From Ceriagrion tenellum (Eukaryota > Arthropoda > Insecta > Odonata > Coenagrionidae), in the NCBI GenBank assembly GCA_963169105.1, contig OY720643.1, positions 95,304,848 to 95,368,847 of the forward strand: a stretch of DNA of 64,000 nucleotides. The letters are read 5' to 3'. Below, in pieces: positions 49,520-62,450 of the stretch (positions are counted from its first letter, which is position 1; the number at the start of each line of letters is the position of its first letter). The notes under the pieces are model-generated. The model had not been told where the DNA came from and searched no databases. It saw only the letters and a program-made list of their open reading frames with translations. The translations under genes and the position numbers were made by a program.

Positions 49520-51900
49520 AAGAAGTAATACAGGACATAGAAACTCGCATTCTCCTTCTCCGGAGAAAACAAGAGTTTAGGAAAGGTTTAAAACTACGTA
49601 TGAACGGAAGAAGAAGTGGAGGTAACTACTCTGCAGAGGAGCCGGGAGAGGGAGAATGCCGGAGGACGCCGAACGCGTAATGGTCAGGCGACGGGATGTT
49701 GAACGAAGGGAGACGAGGTAAAGAGAAAAGGATGGTCATCCTCGGACAATAGATCCAACAGCAAGATAAAAAATAACAAGGGAAGAATGAGTAAAAAATA
49801 ATAAAAAAACGAGAAGGAAGAGGAGACAAAAACGATTAAATAAAAACGCACGACCCTACGGCCGCGCGATCACACTGGGGTCCGCTTTTTTTTCAAAGGA
49901 AAGGGAAAACCTTGGCAGGAACTCTCGTATTGTCGGAGATAATAGGAATCGTTCTCGGGCACGAGAGGAAGGAGATGCATATAAAAATAAATACTCGTTG
50001 CCTTGGGGACGAAAAGTGGCGAGGGGTGGAAGAAGTTTTGCGGCAAAAGGAACGAGACGATGTTGACGTGTAAGTATGAAGAACCCAAATCGGGAAGAAG
50101 GACATGAGAAAGGATATAGAATGGAAATAAAAAGCAAACGAAGAACTTGAAAGCAACTTCTGGGTTGAAAACAGGAGGAAGTATGTTGTTGGTAGCATGA
50201 AAGAGTAGTTCCTCAACGTGCATTAATCTAGAGAAAGTTCCTGGCTCAGACGTGATATGCAAGTCTAAACAAGTTTTCAAACTGTGGGTGAAAGGTAAAG
50301 GAAAAAATCAGGAGGACGCGAAGAAATACAAGACAGGGAAACCAAATTACTTCGAGGAAAAGACGCGAGGCACACAAATCCAGGGCTAATTAAAAACTGC
50401 CCAAAGCTATAACTTTTCCAGGAACACTATGCTGAATCCTCATAGTTAAACGTATGAAAACCGTACGGATGATAGTGTTGAGCCATTTCCCAAACATTTG
50501 TGTTAGTAGCAACCAGAAATGGTCTCTGAATGGCTCTCCACACAAAATTACCTCCCTTCTGGGTTTTACAGAAGTATGTAAGTTCTGTAGCCCAAGTTCC
50601 AAGCGCAACGAAATCGTGCGCAGCATCAGAAACCTTTACGAATGCTACACATGATCTCCTGCGTGCCGTCACATTGAGTGTTAAGAAACTAGCCATGAAT
50701 GAGGGATGGGAATAAGGAGAATGAGGTGGAAATAGATGAGAGGTGAATTCAATTTAAGTGTATCTGTATTAGAGACGCGCTGTTTTCGATACAGTCACAA
50801 GTGGTGACTGGAAAGAGTAAATTTTGGACAATTTATTTCGTTTTGTTTATCTCTTTTACATTCATGTGCATCCGCCCTCAAGACACAGCGATGCGCTGAA
50901 ATAATATCAACCGCACAGTGTCGGTGGGACTGGTTTCGTACAACGACTCGTGTGATCTAAATATTTGAAGTTATCTAAGCCCAGTCTTTGACCTTCAAGG
51001 GATGGCTATCAGTCTCGTCCTGCCAACACCTATGAAGCAGCAGCACAAAGCAGTTGTTAACTGCAAGAGCAGGTTTCTTTTGTCTGTTATTTAAGTTGCT
51101 TTTGTCCATTGAAGTAGATGGAAAGGGCATTATGTCATCAAACTGTGGCCTGACAACCAAAATAACTGCTAATTTGGTTTGTTCCCTACTTTCCTGAGGA
51201 TAAAAAAACCGAATAGACGAATTTTCTTATGTAAAGCAGCAATATCCATCATATGTTAGATATAAAGTGAGTAACTTTTGACACGTTTACTCGTTGGTAA
51301 CTTAAATCTATGGATTCTACTCAATTTTACCGTAGTTGTCACCGTTATTTTATGCTATTATCAATTGAAATAAATACTTGTTAAAAGAATGCATTTTAAG
51401 TCGTAAATCCATGTTGGTATCTAGTAAGTTATCGATGGAAAACATTGTAAAATTGCATAATCAGTATGTCAGCACGTAAACGCTAAAGGGTAATTGGGGA
51501 GGAGAAACAAGGTGAACAGGCAACGCCCACGTTACCGTTTCAAGCATTGGCCACCACAGCATGCGCCCTTTCCATTCACCTCAATTCTTTCATTACTTTA
51601 GGAGGAGACAGCTGAGAATAGATTATCTTTTAAGTATAACTAGGGGCACAGAGTGGAGAAAAGCCTTTCGCCGGCAGTAATCTACTTTCAAAGATATGCT
51701 AAAAGGGGCTATCAGCTTAACTTCCAACCTGGTGGACGGAATATTGGACCTCTAGCTCTCTTTACACTAGAATTGCCAGATATCCAAGCTCGAAATAATG
51801 TGACAGGCGTGGTCGAGGATACCAAGAGGGGTGTTGTGTGACAATAATGGATGCAAATTTTTAAATCTATACAGATTGGCGATAATGGCTTCTAAATATT
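49520..51900. other. unannotated DNA, partly purine-rich
   Basis: The plus strand from 49,560 to 50,350 is strongly purine-rich, which makes three minus-strand frames open together (the longest 136 codons at 49,870-50,280). They overlap and carry no motif, so this is a composition effect. Nothing recognised in the rest. Confidence 0.4.
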
Positions 51901-51915
51901 TTTGACTCTTTCAAA

Positions 51916-52737
51916 CTATATTTCGACATTTATACTGTAAATCGGTAACAATAATATATATATTTTTTTGTTGCTCAGAGTAGCAATGAGTGTTTTTAAA
52001 TCATCTTTTTTAGATTCATAAAACTCCTTGCAGGTGTTGGAAGAGCTCAAATCAACAGAAATTTGAAGCTGTAATTGTATTAGTTCAGTTGAATACATAT
52101 TTCTTTGATCAGACTTTATTGATTCAAGTAGGAAAAGACCCTCTCGATAAAGATAGTTGAGACAGGTGTGTGTAAACAAAAAGAAAATTGTCACATAAGA
52201 TTTGCCACATGCCGGTCTTCCACACTCGGGAATGCCTTCTCTCACCTATGCTTATATATTCACCCTAATCAACGGTTAAAAAAGGCATGCAATACTCATC
52301 ATACGGCTGTTAAAAATTGATATAATATTTAAGTTTTAATTTTTTAACTAGTAAGGAAGTAAACACTATCAAATTTGACTGATTTTTTAAGAGGCATTCC
52401 ATAAATTATATAGCATTTCCATCAGAGAAGTCCAACCACTCCTTATATAATCTATATCAATTTATAAAATCTCCAAGAAATTATAAGTAGTTTTTCTCTT
52501 TCTTTCATGAGGGAGCACACCAAGCATCTCAGATATAGAATTCCCAAAAAATTCATCCGAGATTCTCTTCCTTAACTGGTCAACCAATGCGGCATATGCA
52601 TCAATTTTTGTAATTTGTATTAATAACTGCAGACTTTTGTAGGTTTTTTCAAAATATTTCCATTTATGGATTACAGAGATCAAAGTTATTTTAACATCTG
52701 ATTTTACACTTTCCCGGCGAATTAAATTAGTGTAAAT
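51916..52737 (-). other. two coding-like minus-strand segments, unrecognised
   Basis: The first segment is open from about 52,737 to 52,462 and contains IRRESVKSDVKITLISVIHK and later LRKRISDEFFGNSISEML. The second (52,245-51,916) contains STELIQLQLQISVDLSS. Their even mix of charged and hydrophobic residues looks more protein-like than most open frames here, and the spacing could suit two exons or a decayed hAT-type transposase. I cannot name a family, and the first segment overlaps the 36-bp repeat shared with 9,970. Chance is still likely. Confidence 0.2.
52699..52734 (-). repeat. 36-bp block shared with 9,970-10,005
   Basis: On the minus strand this block is identical to 9,970-10,005 at 35 of 36 positions, the one change being T to A near the 3' end. 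It lies at the beginning of the coding-like minus-strand segment. No other similarity to the 9.9-kb locus extends beyond it. Confidence 0.7.
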
Positions 52738-52744
52738 TTATGAT

Positions 52745-54820
52745 CACTTGTATCACTATCATCATAAATATTCAGTACCTTTCTCAAATATTTTGGTAAT
52801 GATGACTCAGATTATATTAAATATGATATTAGAGCACACCAACAATCCAATATTCAGCCAATATCAGACCCAGAGATAACCAACGAGTTGGTGCATGTCT
52901 CAGAGTCCATGACTGACTCTTTGAACAGATTATTTAATTTTTTTTTCAGTACACCCAAGGGAGATGTTGGGGTGGTCGGTGACCTTGACTTGTTTATCTG
53001 GAAAACGGGCTGACAATGCGCGAATATAAGGGACTCAGAACTCGCTGGGGCCGGCCACACAAATTGGCGCAGAGGAGACATGTTCCTGGCTTAGATAGAG
53101 CTTGGGGTGGAGGAATCAGTCTCAGAGGAGCTGCAGGCGTTCAAATGTGCGTCAGGTACCTTGTTGTGTGTCTGAGAAATTAAAAAAAGACGTAAAGCTT
53201 TGTCGACTGGAAACGTCAAATTTCTCATAACGAGTGTAAATGCAAGTAAACATGATGTATGTACCCGCGCAAGTTCGTGGATGGACAGATGTATTAACAA
53301 ATGATGCAGGTTAGAATAAGGGTTATTTTCTGGCCACGCTTTTGCGCAACTTATCGTGTTTGCCCGAGGAAGTTTCCAAAATGGATATGCTCACGCATCG
53401 CGCGGGTACACGGATCGTGTAAAAACTCTACGCTTTATACGCTTTATGCGTTGAGAACGTGAATTTAAATGGGGTAGTAAATATGGAACGTATTATGAGT
53501 GTGAAAAATTATTCACCACCGAATATTCCATGAGTTGAAATAAAGCCCAATTGCCTCATAGAACCAATTATGTTATAGGAATGCAATTTTTTCATCACAA
53601 CTTGCGCGGAAGATTTTGAGGTATGAGTATTTGAAGGTATGGCGCTGAAACCAAGCCCACAATTACCACACAATTGAATATGAACAGATTATCCGTCATT
53701 TTCGATAATCAATTGGGTTTCACGAACGATCGGCGCTCAACTGTAAGATTCAGTCAGCCCTCTGGATTGCATTATTAACACTACTACCTTACCACGTTCT
53801 TTGCCACTTTGTATCTTCTATTTGGCAATCCAGAGATCTCTGGTGGACTCTAGGGGTAGAAAATTATCGCTACATTGAGCGCGAGTTTTAACGCGAGAAT
53901 TACACTAAAGCACAGAAAAATGTCGTCCCAGATTGGACTGTCAGAGACGCGGGAATTCTGCTGAAAATAAGGGACTATCTACCCTACTCTGGTGTCTATC
54001 AACCCTACTCCATACATCACTGAAAGGGACATAAAATTTACTGTATAAGTATCATGACTACCGGGAGCTGAAGAAAAAACCTAAGGAATAAGATACCTGA
54101 GCAACATCTATTGCACGAACCCAATCCCAAGAAAAAACATGAAATAGGAACAGTGAGTGAAGCATGTGAGCATGGATGAGGAGACGACATAGTAGAGGAA
54201 TATATTAGCTGGGACGCATGAAGCTTCAGAAATTATAATTTTAAAATAACTTTTCAAGATCATTATTGAGTAAAAAAGATGCTTTGCTCCATATTGCATG
54301 CATTTAGGCTAAATTAGGTAGAGAGCCATTTTCAGTTTAGGAAAGATACAACGTATTTTTCCACCAAGATTTAAAAATTGACCAAATATCTTGTTGTTTT
54401 CGCCTACAAAAACTATACTCGGTCATTCGAAATTCAGTTCTCATAAATGAAATAGCCGAATATAGATTATGAACATTAATGTACCGCAACATTTAAGAAA
54501 ATACAGATAATTTCTTCGAGTCCATTTAAACAAATCTGGAATTTTTCGACATTTGAGGTATCATTATTCGGTAAGCCTTTGAGGCGACATATGGAGTATA
54601 ATTATAATCACATTGGCATAAATTCTCAAATTACGGTAATTATAAAGATGGCACTAAAGGCTCTGGTACTCAAGTGCATGTATAAATACATATTTACAAC
54701 TCTACCGTATGATAATTGGCGAGATTTGATAGCATTTGTATTATAGTTTACTTAAGTAGTCCTCTTTGTAACAGCTTGAGTGTAAGAGGGACAATTTTAC
54801 CCAATTGTTTCCGACTTCCA
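52745..54820. other. unannotated DNA
   Basis: Nothing recognised apart from the short repeat at 54,190. The open frames are under 80 codons with no motif. Confidence 0.4.
54190..54241 (+). repeat. short dispersed repeat, copy 1
   Basis: TAGTAGAGGAATATATTAGC followed by GCATGAAGCTTCAGAAA resembles 56,631-56,679 with scattered differences. The class is unknown. Confidence 0.45.
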
Positions 54821-54824
54821 AGTC

Positions 54825-55166
54825 TTCATCTGTATCTAAGAAATATCATGCAAACCACCACCAGGGTGTATGGCTCGTGGTGATTCAACACCATACATGC
54901 AGCACTCATTGCAGCTAAAATCAGAGCCACTCACATTCACGCGGATGGCAGGCGCAGGCCAAAAGCAGTAAGGATAACAATGCACAGTCAGACGAGAAAC
55001 TAGGAGAGTGCTGCACGATAGAACACGGCACCTAATCATTCAAGAGATATAAGTTGCAGAAAATCTCATGCATAGTTAATTTCTAATAATGCTGTTGAGT
55101 AATTTAGCACCAGTGCAAAACCTACTTTTCCTAGTAGGGGTCAAACTTTCCTAGAACTGATCTATC
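54825..55166 (+). repeat. dispersed repeat family A, copy 2
   Basis: The same-orientation partner of 10,102-10,383. Shared anchors are GGCGCAGGCC, AAGGATAACAATGC and AGTGCAAAACCTACTTTT, ending in AGAACTGATCTATC. It has about 60 extra bases after the middle anchor. Divergence is considerable, so both copies are old. There is no coding frame. Confidence 0.7.
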
Positions 55167-55169
55167 TAA

Positions 55170-56195
55170 ACCTTAATGGTCCCTTACTGTACGTTGAAGA
55201 AAGAAATCACATTTTACTCTATCAGTTCTGCTGACTATTTCCTAATATTACGCCTGTCATCTTTTCTACCATGGTATTTTGGCTGTAATAAGATATCACC
55301 ATAGTATTTTAGCTCTTATTCTACCAAATATTCTACCATAATATTATGTTTTTAACAAAATATGTTAAACGTCCGGCAAAAAATAGTCGACATAAAACTT
55401 TCGTAAATGATGTAGTCTATAGTTTTCCCTTCAGTCAGATAAAAGTTCCCACTTTCAATCCCTCAATAATTCACTGACTCTAACAGGATATTGTAACAAT
55501 TTTTCAAAAATGTTGCTGCACTCCGCTTGGAATTTTAGAGTACCGCACAGTGGAAATTTCTAACTGAATACCCTAGCGGTAGCGTCCACAAATAAAGGAA
55601 AATGTCCGATATATTCCTCATGGTGGAAGTTTCTTTTTTCTCCTTTAAGATTATCCCATACCTCAAGAGTAAGTAGAGATATGATAGAATAGATGAGGGA
55701 AATATAGGCATTAACAACATTATTATTAAAGTAGAGGGCCAGTTAGCCTTTGAACGCCAACGTTGCTTGAAAGCAACAGCTATTTCCGCATTGTCTAATG
55801 ATTTTCTCCCCGAAATATGCCAGATGTCACTGGTTTCGATGCAAAGTGTCTACGTGTACGTTTTTGTTATTCCGCACCATATGTCAGCACAGCCGAATAC
55901 CATTGAATTTAAAGGGAAACATGTGCTTCTGCGCTTAGCAAAAGGAAGCACAGATCCCACGTGTTCTAATAACACATTTCGTTTCCATCAGTAGTGGACA
56001 AAAATTACAAGAAAGTGAAATATTTCTGCTGTATTTTATTGCATGAATATTGCTTCTACAGTAAAAGGAAATGGCGAGTCATGGGAAACATTTTTCATAC
56101 ACATAAGTACTTAGAAAATATGTGCGCTACTTGACAGCAACAATGTGGTCCAATTTGGATAGAGGGCTTAATGTAACCTAGGCTATAAGATAGTT
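55170..56195. other. unannotated DNA
   Basis: Nothing recognised. Confidence 0.4.
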
Positions 56196-56197
56196 GT

Positions 56198-56370
56198 GTA
56201 AGGCAAATAGAGGGAAAAGTCCACAGAGGAAGACGCAGGAATAAGTTCATGAACCAAATGAAGAAGATAGTATATAAGGAAAGATACCTGGAAGGAAGGC
56301 AACAAGAATTAGATGAGGGAATGGTGGAGAACTGCAGTCAACCAATCTTAGGATTGAACGACCAATGATG
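56198..56370 (+). pseudogene. RTE-type LINE 3' end (relic)
   Basis: After one lost A at about 56,205 the plus strand reads IEGKVHRGRRRNKFMNQMKK and continues to KERYLEGRQQELDEG. The 3' end CAGTCAACCAATCTTAGGAT followed by TGAACGACCAATG matches the ends of the copies at 8,925 and 62,570. About 55 residues of the reverse-transcriptase tail remain. It is truncated further than the other two copies and is dead. Confidence 0.7.
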
Positions 56371-56374
56371 ATGT

Positions 56375-57830
56375 GGTCGAATTTAATTAGAGATCATAAT
56401 GTAATCTAGGCTGTAAGAGAGTTTTTAGTGACATTATATCTCTATATTTTTTATATTTAGGGATCTTTTATTAAGAAAATTAAAGGAAAAATACGCTATT
56501 AACATCCTCGACTACATATCTGATAGAAATACATTACATTTTGAGAATAGCCCATCAGATATTGACGATGAAATATTTTTCTGTCACCAAGCTACATTGG
56601 AAAATACCAAAGAACGGATTTAGTAGAGGAATGTATTAACTTGTATGCATGGGGTTTCAGAAAGTATCTTTTATTATAATTTCCTTATCCTGTATTGTGG
56701 ATAATATGTTACCTAAGACTACAATGCCATTTCAATATTTGTCACGTAAACGCGGTTTTCCGAACTGAAACATTTTCGAGACTCGAAGAAAGGAAAATCT
56801 GAAACATCCTCCATACGACCGCAATGAAATTCCCGGAAAGAATGGGTATGGAAGAGTCAAAAACGAATAAGGAGAGAAAGAAAAAATAGCAGTGGAGAAT
56901 GGGAGAGTGGGGAAATGAGAAGGAAGGTAGGAACTCGGATCGGAAAATGGTGGAAGTTTGCGGATGTTCGTAAGGATTTGTGGCCGGACGGGCAAAACTC
57001 TTGTACAAGTTTCTTATTTATTTTTTACCCTTTCCTTTCATTTTTATGGCGGTATAGAAAGGAGAAAGGGAGAGAGAGAAAAAAGACTAAAGTTAAGCGG
57101 AGAAGAGGTGGTGGGCAGTGAGGTATTCCGTCGTCCCGAGGCATGAATTAGGAGGTCCTTCATAAGGTTTCAAAAGAAAAACCCTTTAAAATTATGACCA
57201 CCGGCTTTTATTACCTAGAGTTGCTCGGGCAAACTTTTACCCCCAAATTGGAAAACCTGTTGATTATTAAACCTTATAATTTATTGAATTCCTCCTTCGC
57301 CCTTTTCCTTTGTCTCGCAAAAGCGGAAGGGATAAAGAAGTTTTTCTTCTCTCCACCACGTAGTAAGGAAATGGTATTTCTTTTAAAATGTTTCGACCCA
57401 ACTTCTGACCACCAGAATTGGGGCACATTCCCTTGGTTCAACACATCCAAAATGAAAAAGAATTAGCTATTAACGCATGAGATCGATAGAGTCATAAAGG
57501 TCCACAAAATTGGCAGACAATTTCTCAAAATATGTTCCTGGTAGGTGAACATTTTTGCGTGAAATTATCTCACTAACTATTCTGATCGATTCTAAGTCGT
57601 AAATTAGAGGGGCTATTGATATTTTGCTTCAGAAAATATTTATCTATGATCATAAGTGTATAATTGAAAAGAAATCTTCTACTATCTCCATGCATTGCCT
57701 AAATTTTTATATTGTTATCCCATATAAATGCTGAGAATATATTCATTAAGCCGCGTACATAACACGTAGAGGAGAAGCCTCGTAGAAAAAGAAATTGAAG
57801 TACATTAATAATGGGGTCTGTAGGTGATTA
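56375..57830. other. unannotated DNA
   Basis: A purine-rich stretch at 56,760-57,130 is open on both strands through composition. No domain and no element recognised. Confidence 0.4.
56631..56679 (+). repeat. short dispersed repeat, copy 2
   Basis: TAGTAGAGGAATGTATTAAC followed by GCATGGGGTTTCAGAAA resembles 54,190-54,241. Confidence 0.45.
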
Positions 57831-57837
57831 ATTCATA

Positions 57838-58440
57838 TACATGTACATCTGCATACTACCCCGTGAGCCACAACTTAAGTGTGTGGATGAGGGTGTTAGG
57901 ACAACATCCGAGTAGAGATGTAAGGGATAAGGTATTGGGAGGTGGAATGGTGAGTTGTAATATGGGAGTGTGGTGAGGAGAGCTCAGTTTTTATTATGGT
58001 TGTTTATCGTGCGTGGGAACAATAAATTTTTGCACCCATCTGTTCGGTAATCTATTTCTCTTATTTTATCGCTTCTGTCAGACCTAGAGATGTGGTGTGG
58101 CGTCAAAATTATATTATCTGTGTCGCTCTGAAACACACCAGTTTTGCACTTCCCAAGCAAACGAAGCCTAGCAAGTGGCCTCCGAGTCTCTAACGGATCC
58201 AAACCTAATCTCTCTTAAAGCAGTGAAAACGACGCGTGCGCTCATAGCAGTTTTTAACGAAGCGCACAGCTTTCCTTCGTACTTGATTAGTTTTTTGGGT
58301 GATACTTACTGAGTAGGGTCCTAAATTCTCGCCGCGTATTCAAGGCGTTGTACTACCAGAAAAAAGTAGCACTCCTCTCTACCTTTTTCATCTGATTACA
58401 TACGTTTAATGAAACCTGGTTTCGACTGGTTAAAAATATT
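57838..58440 (-). pseudogene. CR1/Jockey-type LINE, reverse-transcriptase C-terminal end (relic)
   Basis: On the minus strand, in order: LEYAARI near 58,350, VRRKAVRFVKNCYERT near 58,270, then MDPLETRRPLARLRLLGKCK, an ISRSDRSDKIREIDYRTD segment and LLFPRTI, with a stop at about 57,984. Known of the family: (R)AARFV-NCYERTSS, LETRR-ARL and SRSDHS-KIREI-RT-FPRTI are the ordered C-terminal motifs of this LINE group. A 3' untranslated part runs to 57,838 and matches 19,334-19,400. Two stops and a frameshift mark it as dead. Confidence 0.8.
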
Positions 58441-58444
58441 GTAC

Positions 58445-58630
58445 CAAATATTGTTTTAGAGTCAATAAACTGCAAACCATTGATTCACTTTGAATACATT
58501 ATTTACTTAAGTCCCAGCAGTCCGAAACATGCTTCCCCGCAATTACGGATTATATGATCTAAAATAATGCAAAAATGGTCAAATTAACGAACAATTATCG
58601 TAGTAATGAAACGATAAGTACATAGTATTT
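58445..58630. other. spacer between two LINE fragments
   Basis: AT-rich and without recognisable homology to either fragment. Confidence 0.4.
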
Positions 58631-58634
58631 TATT

Positions 58635-58800
58635 ACCCTATGTTTAAATATTTCAGTCCAAGTTCTCAAATCTCGAGGCGTTTTGGATGTTTGGTCTAGC
58701 TAGAGTAAAGTAGCACCTCCTTTTTACTTTTTCATCCGAAATCCTTCCTATTATACGCCTGACAAATCCTAGTTTCTTTATCTGAAGACTTAATGTAAAC
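58635..58800 (-). pseudogene. CR1/Jockey-type LINE fragment
   Basis: The minus strand reads KLGFVRRIIGRISDEKVKRR, then CYFTLARPNIQNASRFENLD. This corresponds to the SRANRKLGFVRR to LEYA..IWDP stretch and overlaps, in alignment, the 58,290-58,440 part of the neighbouring LINE. The two are therefore separate copies of related elements. No in-frame stop occurs over these 40 residues. Confidence 0.7.
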
Positions 58801-58836
58801 CTTATCTAAGACCTTATCTGAAGACTTAATGTAAAC
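58777..58836. repeat. 24-bp direct repeat, two copies
   Basis: TTATCTGAAGACTTAATGTA occurs at 58,778-58,797 and again at 58,814-58,833, 36 bases apart. It is a local duplication at the edge of the LINE fragment. Confidence 0.75.
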
Positions 58837-58839
58837 TCA

Positions 58840-61800
58840 ACATACTGTGTGGATATGACATTTGTGCGATGACTTTTGCAAGAAGTGTAACTTGGTGCAT
58901 TAACTAAAATTTAATTTTGGCCCCCACTCCTGACACCATTAATGAACGTTGCTAAGGTCCGATTGTGGCACTTAAACTATTTGTGAGGATATTACATATT
59001 AGGATAGATTTTAAGGTCCTATGAAATATATACATTACCTTTCCCCAAATTGAAGAATAGGGATATGTTCAAAGCACCTCATCGGATTTACGAATACCTA
59101 CACCAATGTCATCAAAATGTACCTAATAAGCCAAATGTTCCGTATGAAATGAAAATTTGAACTAAAATTCCATTCAATCCCGAAAGTAATGTATATCCGT
59201 AAAAGGAAATAATGATCATAAATTAGACCAGGAAATAACTGACACCTCTCCGTGTCAAACTTATTCACAAATATATATCATTTCGCAACTACTGTCAAGT
59301 GTTTTATAGAAGGGTTACCTCACCGCTCTATATTTCAGGTACTAAATTTCATTTTTGATTCAAGTATTAGACCTCATGAGTTTCAACAACTACCAATACC
59401 AAAATTTTTCTTCCAAAAATATGGAAAATCTAATGATTTACAGTTGAAATGAATTGAGCGTCTTTATTGTGCAATTCAGGGCCTGAATTCCGTTTATTCA
59501 GTAAATATTACCTAATATTTTTCTCAATAAGGATAGAAAATCTTAAAAACACATACTTTGGGCAAATCAAAGCGTCTTTAGCCGTCAATTTTAGGGTTAA
59601 ATTCGGAGTATTTATGTCTAAAGAGTATGAAATAACCAACTTATATGCATTAACAATGAGGCTCTTTGTAATGCTCTTAACTTTTAGGTACCATAAGCAC
59701 AAAGGTTTTCTTAATGAGGATCTTTAATATAAATGAAATATAAACTTCGTCATACCCCAAATCGAAGAACGAGGAAGTGTTCTGAGTACCCCATTAGTCT
59801 TTTTTTTGTATGACAAATACCTGACTTAGGCATCTGAGGATGACGTAAAGAAGGAAAACAGAATCAGCGTGTTTAAATCTCCTTCATCTCACTAATCTTT
59901 TCAAGCCCGTCTTCCAGGATCTCTGTTACTGATATTATGTCTCCCATTCAACCCTGCTTCTTCTTCCACGAGTCCTTTCCTCTCAATTCCGCCGCGACCC
60001 GTTTCCCTCTTGTGGTGTTCTCATCCTTCGCCCGCCAGTTACACCTTCACCTTCCTGCATAATCCTCATTTCTCAACATGACATGCTCTCACTATAGGAA
60101 TCTCACACTGGTAACTTCTCAAAAACCTATGCCATACGAGTCTTTAGGCGCAAAAACTGTTCAGAATAATAGATCATCCAGCATTTTAACTTATCCGCTT
60201 TAACAAAAGAAAACCTGCTAGCGTCTTATCGACTCCGCCTGTAAAAATAGCTGCTACGATTTTTGTTTCATTGTCTATACCGTTTCCTCTCACGAATTTT
60301 CCTAATCATTATTCCCTACGCCCACCTAATACATTTCAAGATCCAAGGATCATAAAATTTAGAGACCATATTTTGTTTAAGCCCATATATTTACGACGTG
60401 GAGCTCACCAAATATGCAATTTTTGAAGAAGATGCATGAATTATCTATGCATCTCATTTTGGTCAAAATAATCCCTCATATGATTTGATATTTTCACAGT
60501 TAGTGCTACGTTGTTTAAAACTTAAGCAATAAATATCCTAAAATACTTTTTTTCGAACCGTTTACACGGTGTGACATATTTTCATGAGATAACAAAGACA
60601 ATGTTATAGCATTCAGAAGTTAATTAAAAATACACCTATAACGTTTGAGGGCCGCAAACTCGACTCCGTCAAACAGATAGCTTGAATAAAGATGATTTTA
60701 ATCCTGAGTGCAATGAAGAGCTACACAATATAGTCAAGGAGTATTTTCAATGTATCCTCCTCATTTGGAGGACGCAACGCTACCTCATTCTCTCTGCACT
60801 TCCACCTTCTTCCTCCATCATCTGCCGTACATTTTCTCCTCTTACTGTCCAAGAGTACAAGCAGCCAACTGGTGAACATTGAAGTAAATGAGTTTTATAA
60901 GGTCAATGTGACACGAAGAAATCGGCTGGAAACCAAGGAAACAGTCGATTTTGCATTCCCTGGAGATTTGATTTAATATCAAAGAATTGTCCTTAAGAGG
61001 CCAAGATTGTCCAAAAATTGTCCAAATTGTCTTTAAGAGGCATGAAAGTATAAGATATCATTGAAAGCAAACAAAGATATGCAAAAAATGCATCAAATCA
61101 ATTCAACTTGATTTTTCACAAAAAAAAACAATTTTATTCGAGTCAAAGTATCACCCAACGGGTGTTCTAGGAGATGACCGATCCCAAGGTGGTCCACTGT
61201 TTACATTCACCGCTCAACCATATCCAATGTTGAGTAATGAACAAGAGATTAAGCATTGCATGAAAATTGTTTTCTGGATATTTAAATATGTTAAGAACAT
61301 TGAGAATGAGAATGAGCGTGAGCGTCATTATGGTGAAATTTTCGGCATAAAATTTTCGATAAAGTTAATAAGTGTGAGCTAGTTCACTATTTTCGCGCAA
61401 TTGCCTCAAGTTTGTAAGCTTAAGCTAAGGCTTAACCGTTTCTGTTAGATTCTTTCATGTATGCGGCCAATAACTTTAAGATATACTCCTAATTGACCAC
61501 TGCACATGATGAAAAGAATTTGTTAAACCCTCTTCTGTTGAAGTTGATGAAAACCGGGAGCAATAATTCTATATATTTTGCATGTAACTTCGTAGAACAA
61601 ACTGAGAAAAAAACCGGGGTTCTCTAACACTTGGGTTCCAATAAGGACATTATCCACAATGAATTACGCTTATGAGTAAATTATGTACAGGATAATATAT
61701 AACCTGTTCATAGCAGTTTTTGGTATGCCATTACATTAAAAATATTAATTAATGTAAAGTCCTCATCATTGGACTGCTATCGGAAAATTCAAACCAAGCA

Positions 61801-62155
61801 ATGCCTCAATTTGTCGGAGGAGATCTATCAGTTAGAACTTCATTATTTTATTTTTTTCATAGGTAATGATTAAAGCCTGTTGACGGTAGTGATTGTTTAA
61901 AAGATAATATCCTTTCGTTTATGAGAATTTTCATGTCTTAAATAGAGAGAAATGATGCATAACTCACGTTGCCTGATTAGATACCTAGGATACTGAGTAC
62001 CAGCTGTAGACTCTTTAAAAATATTATATCTTGAGTTGGACTGGGAGAAATGAACTAATGAGATATTGCACTATGAAGAGAGTTCATTGCCGTTATTTAC
62101 TGCACATCGCAGACGATATGCGCCTTAAATATCGCACTTCTCTAAAGAGTGAGTT
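58840..62155. other. unannotated DNA
   Basis: Nothing recognised. The open frames are under 90 codons with no motif. Confidence 0.4.
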
Positions 62156-62450
62156 GCGTGCCGGTCCCCAGCCGGGATGGGTCGGGGTATCGCCAGAGAG
62201 CGGTGATGAGGAACGCGGGGGTTGGTTAGAGAGGGGGAGAGAGGTCGGTTGGAGGAGAGGGGGAGGGGGTCGGTTGAGAGGGTCGGTCGACTGAGGGTCC
62301 AAGAGGTGCCGGGGGAGTGGAGAGCGGGGAGAAAGACAAAGGAAGATGGCTCCGAGGCGCAGGGAGGAAGGAAGGGACGGAGATTGCCGAGAGAAAGAGT
62401 GGGCGGAGAGGACGGGTCTCGTTGCCGTCATTTTAAAGCGGACCGATTTA
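62156..62450. other. GC- and purine-rich patch
   Basis: About 300 bases with strong G runs and GA bias on the plus strand, including GAGAGGGGGAGGGGGTCGG. Frames on both strands are open at once (130 codons on the minus strand), which is a composition effect. It could be a regulatory island or form G-rich secondary structure. No TATA box or initiator can be assigned. Confidence 0.4.

Noticed and set aside
49856..50280. Three overlapping minus-strand open frames up to 136 codons
   Set aside because: They result from a strongly purine-rich plus strand. They overlap each other and have no motif.
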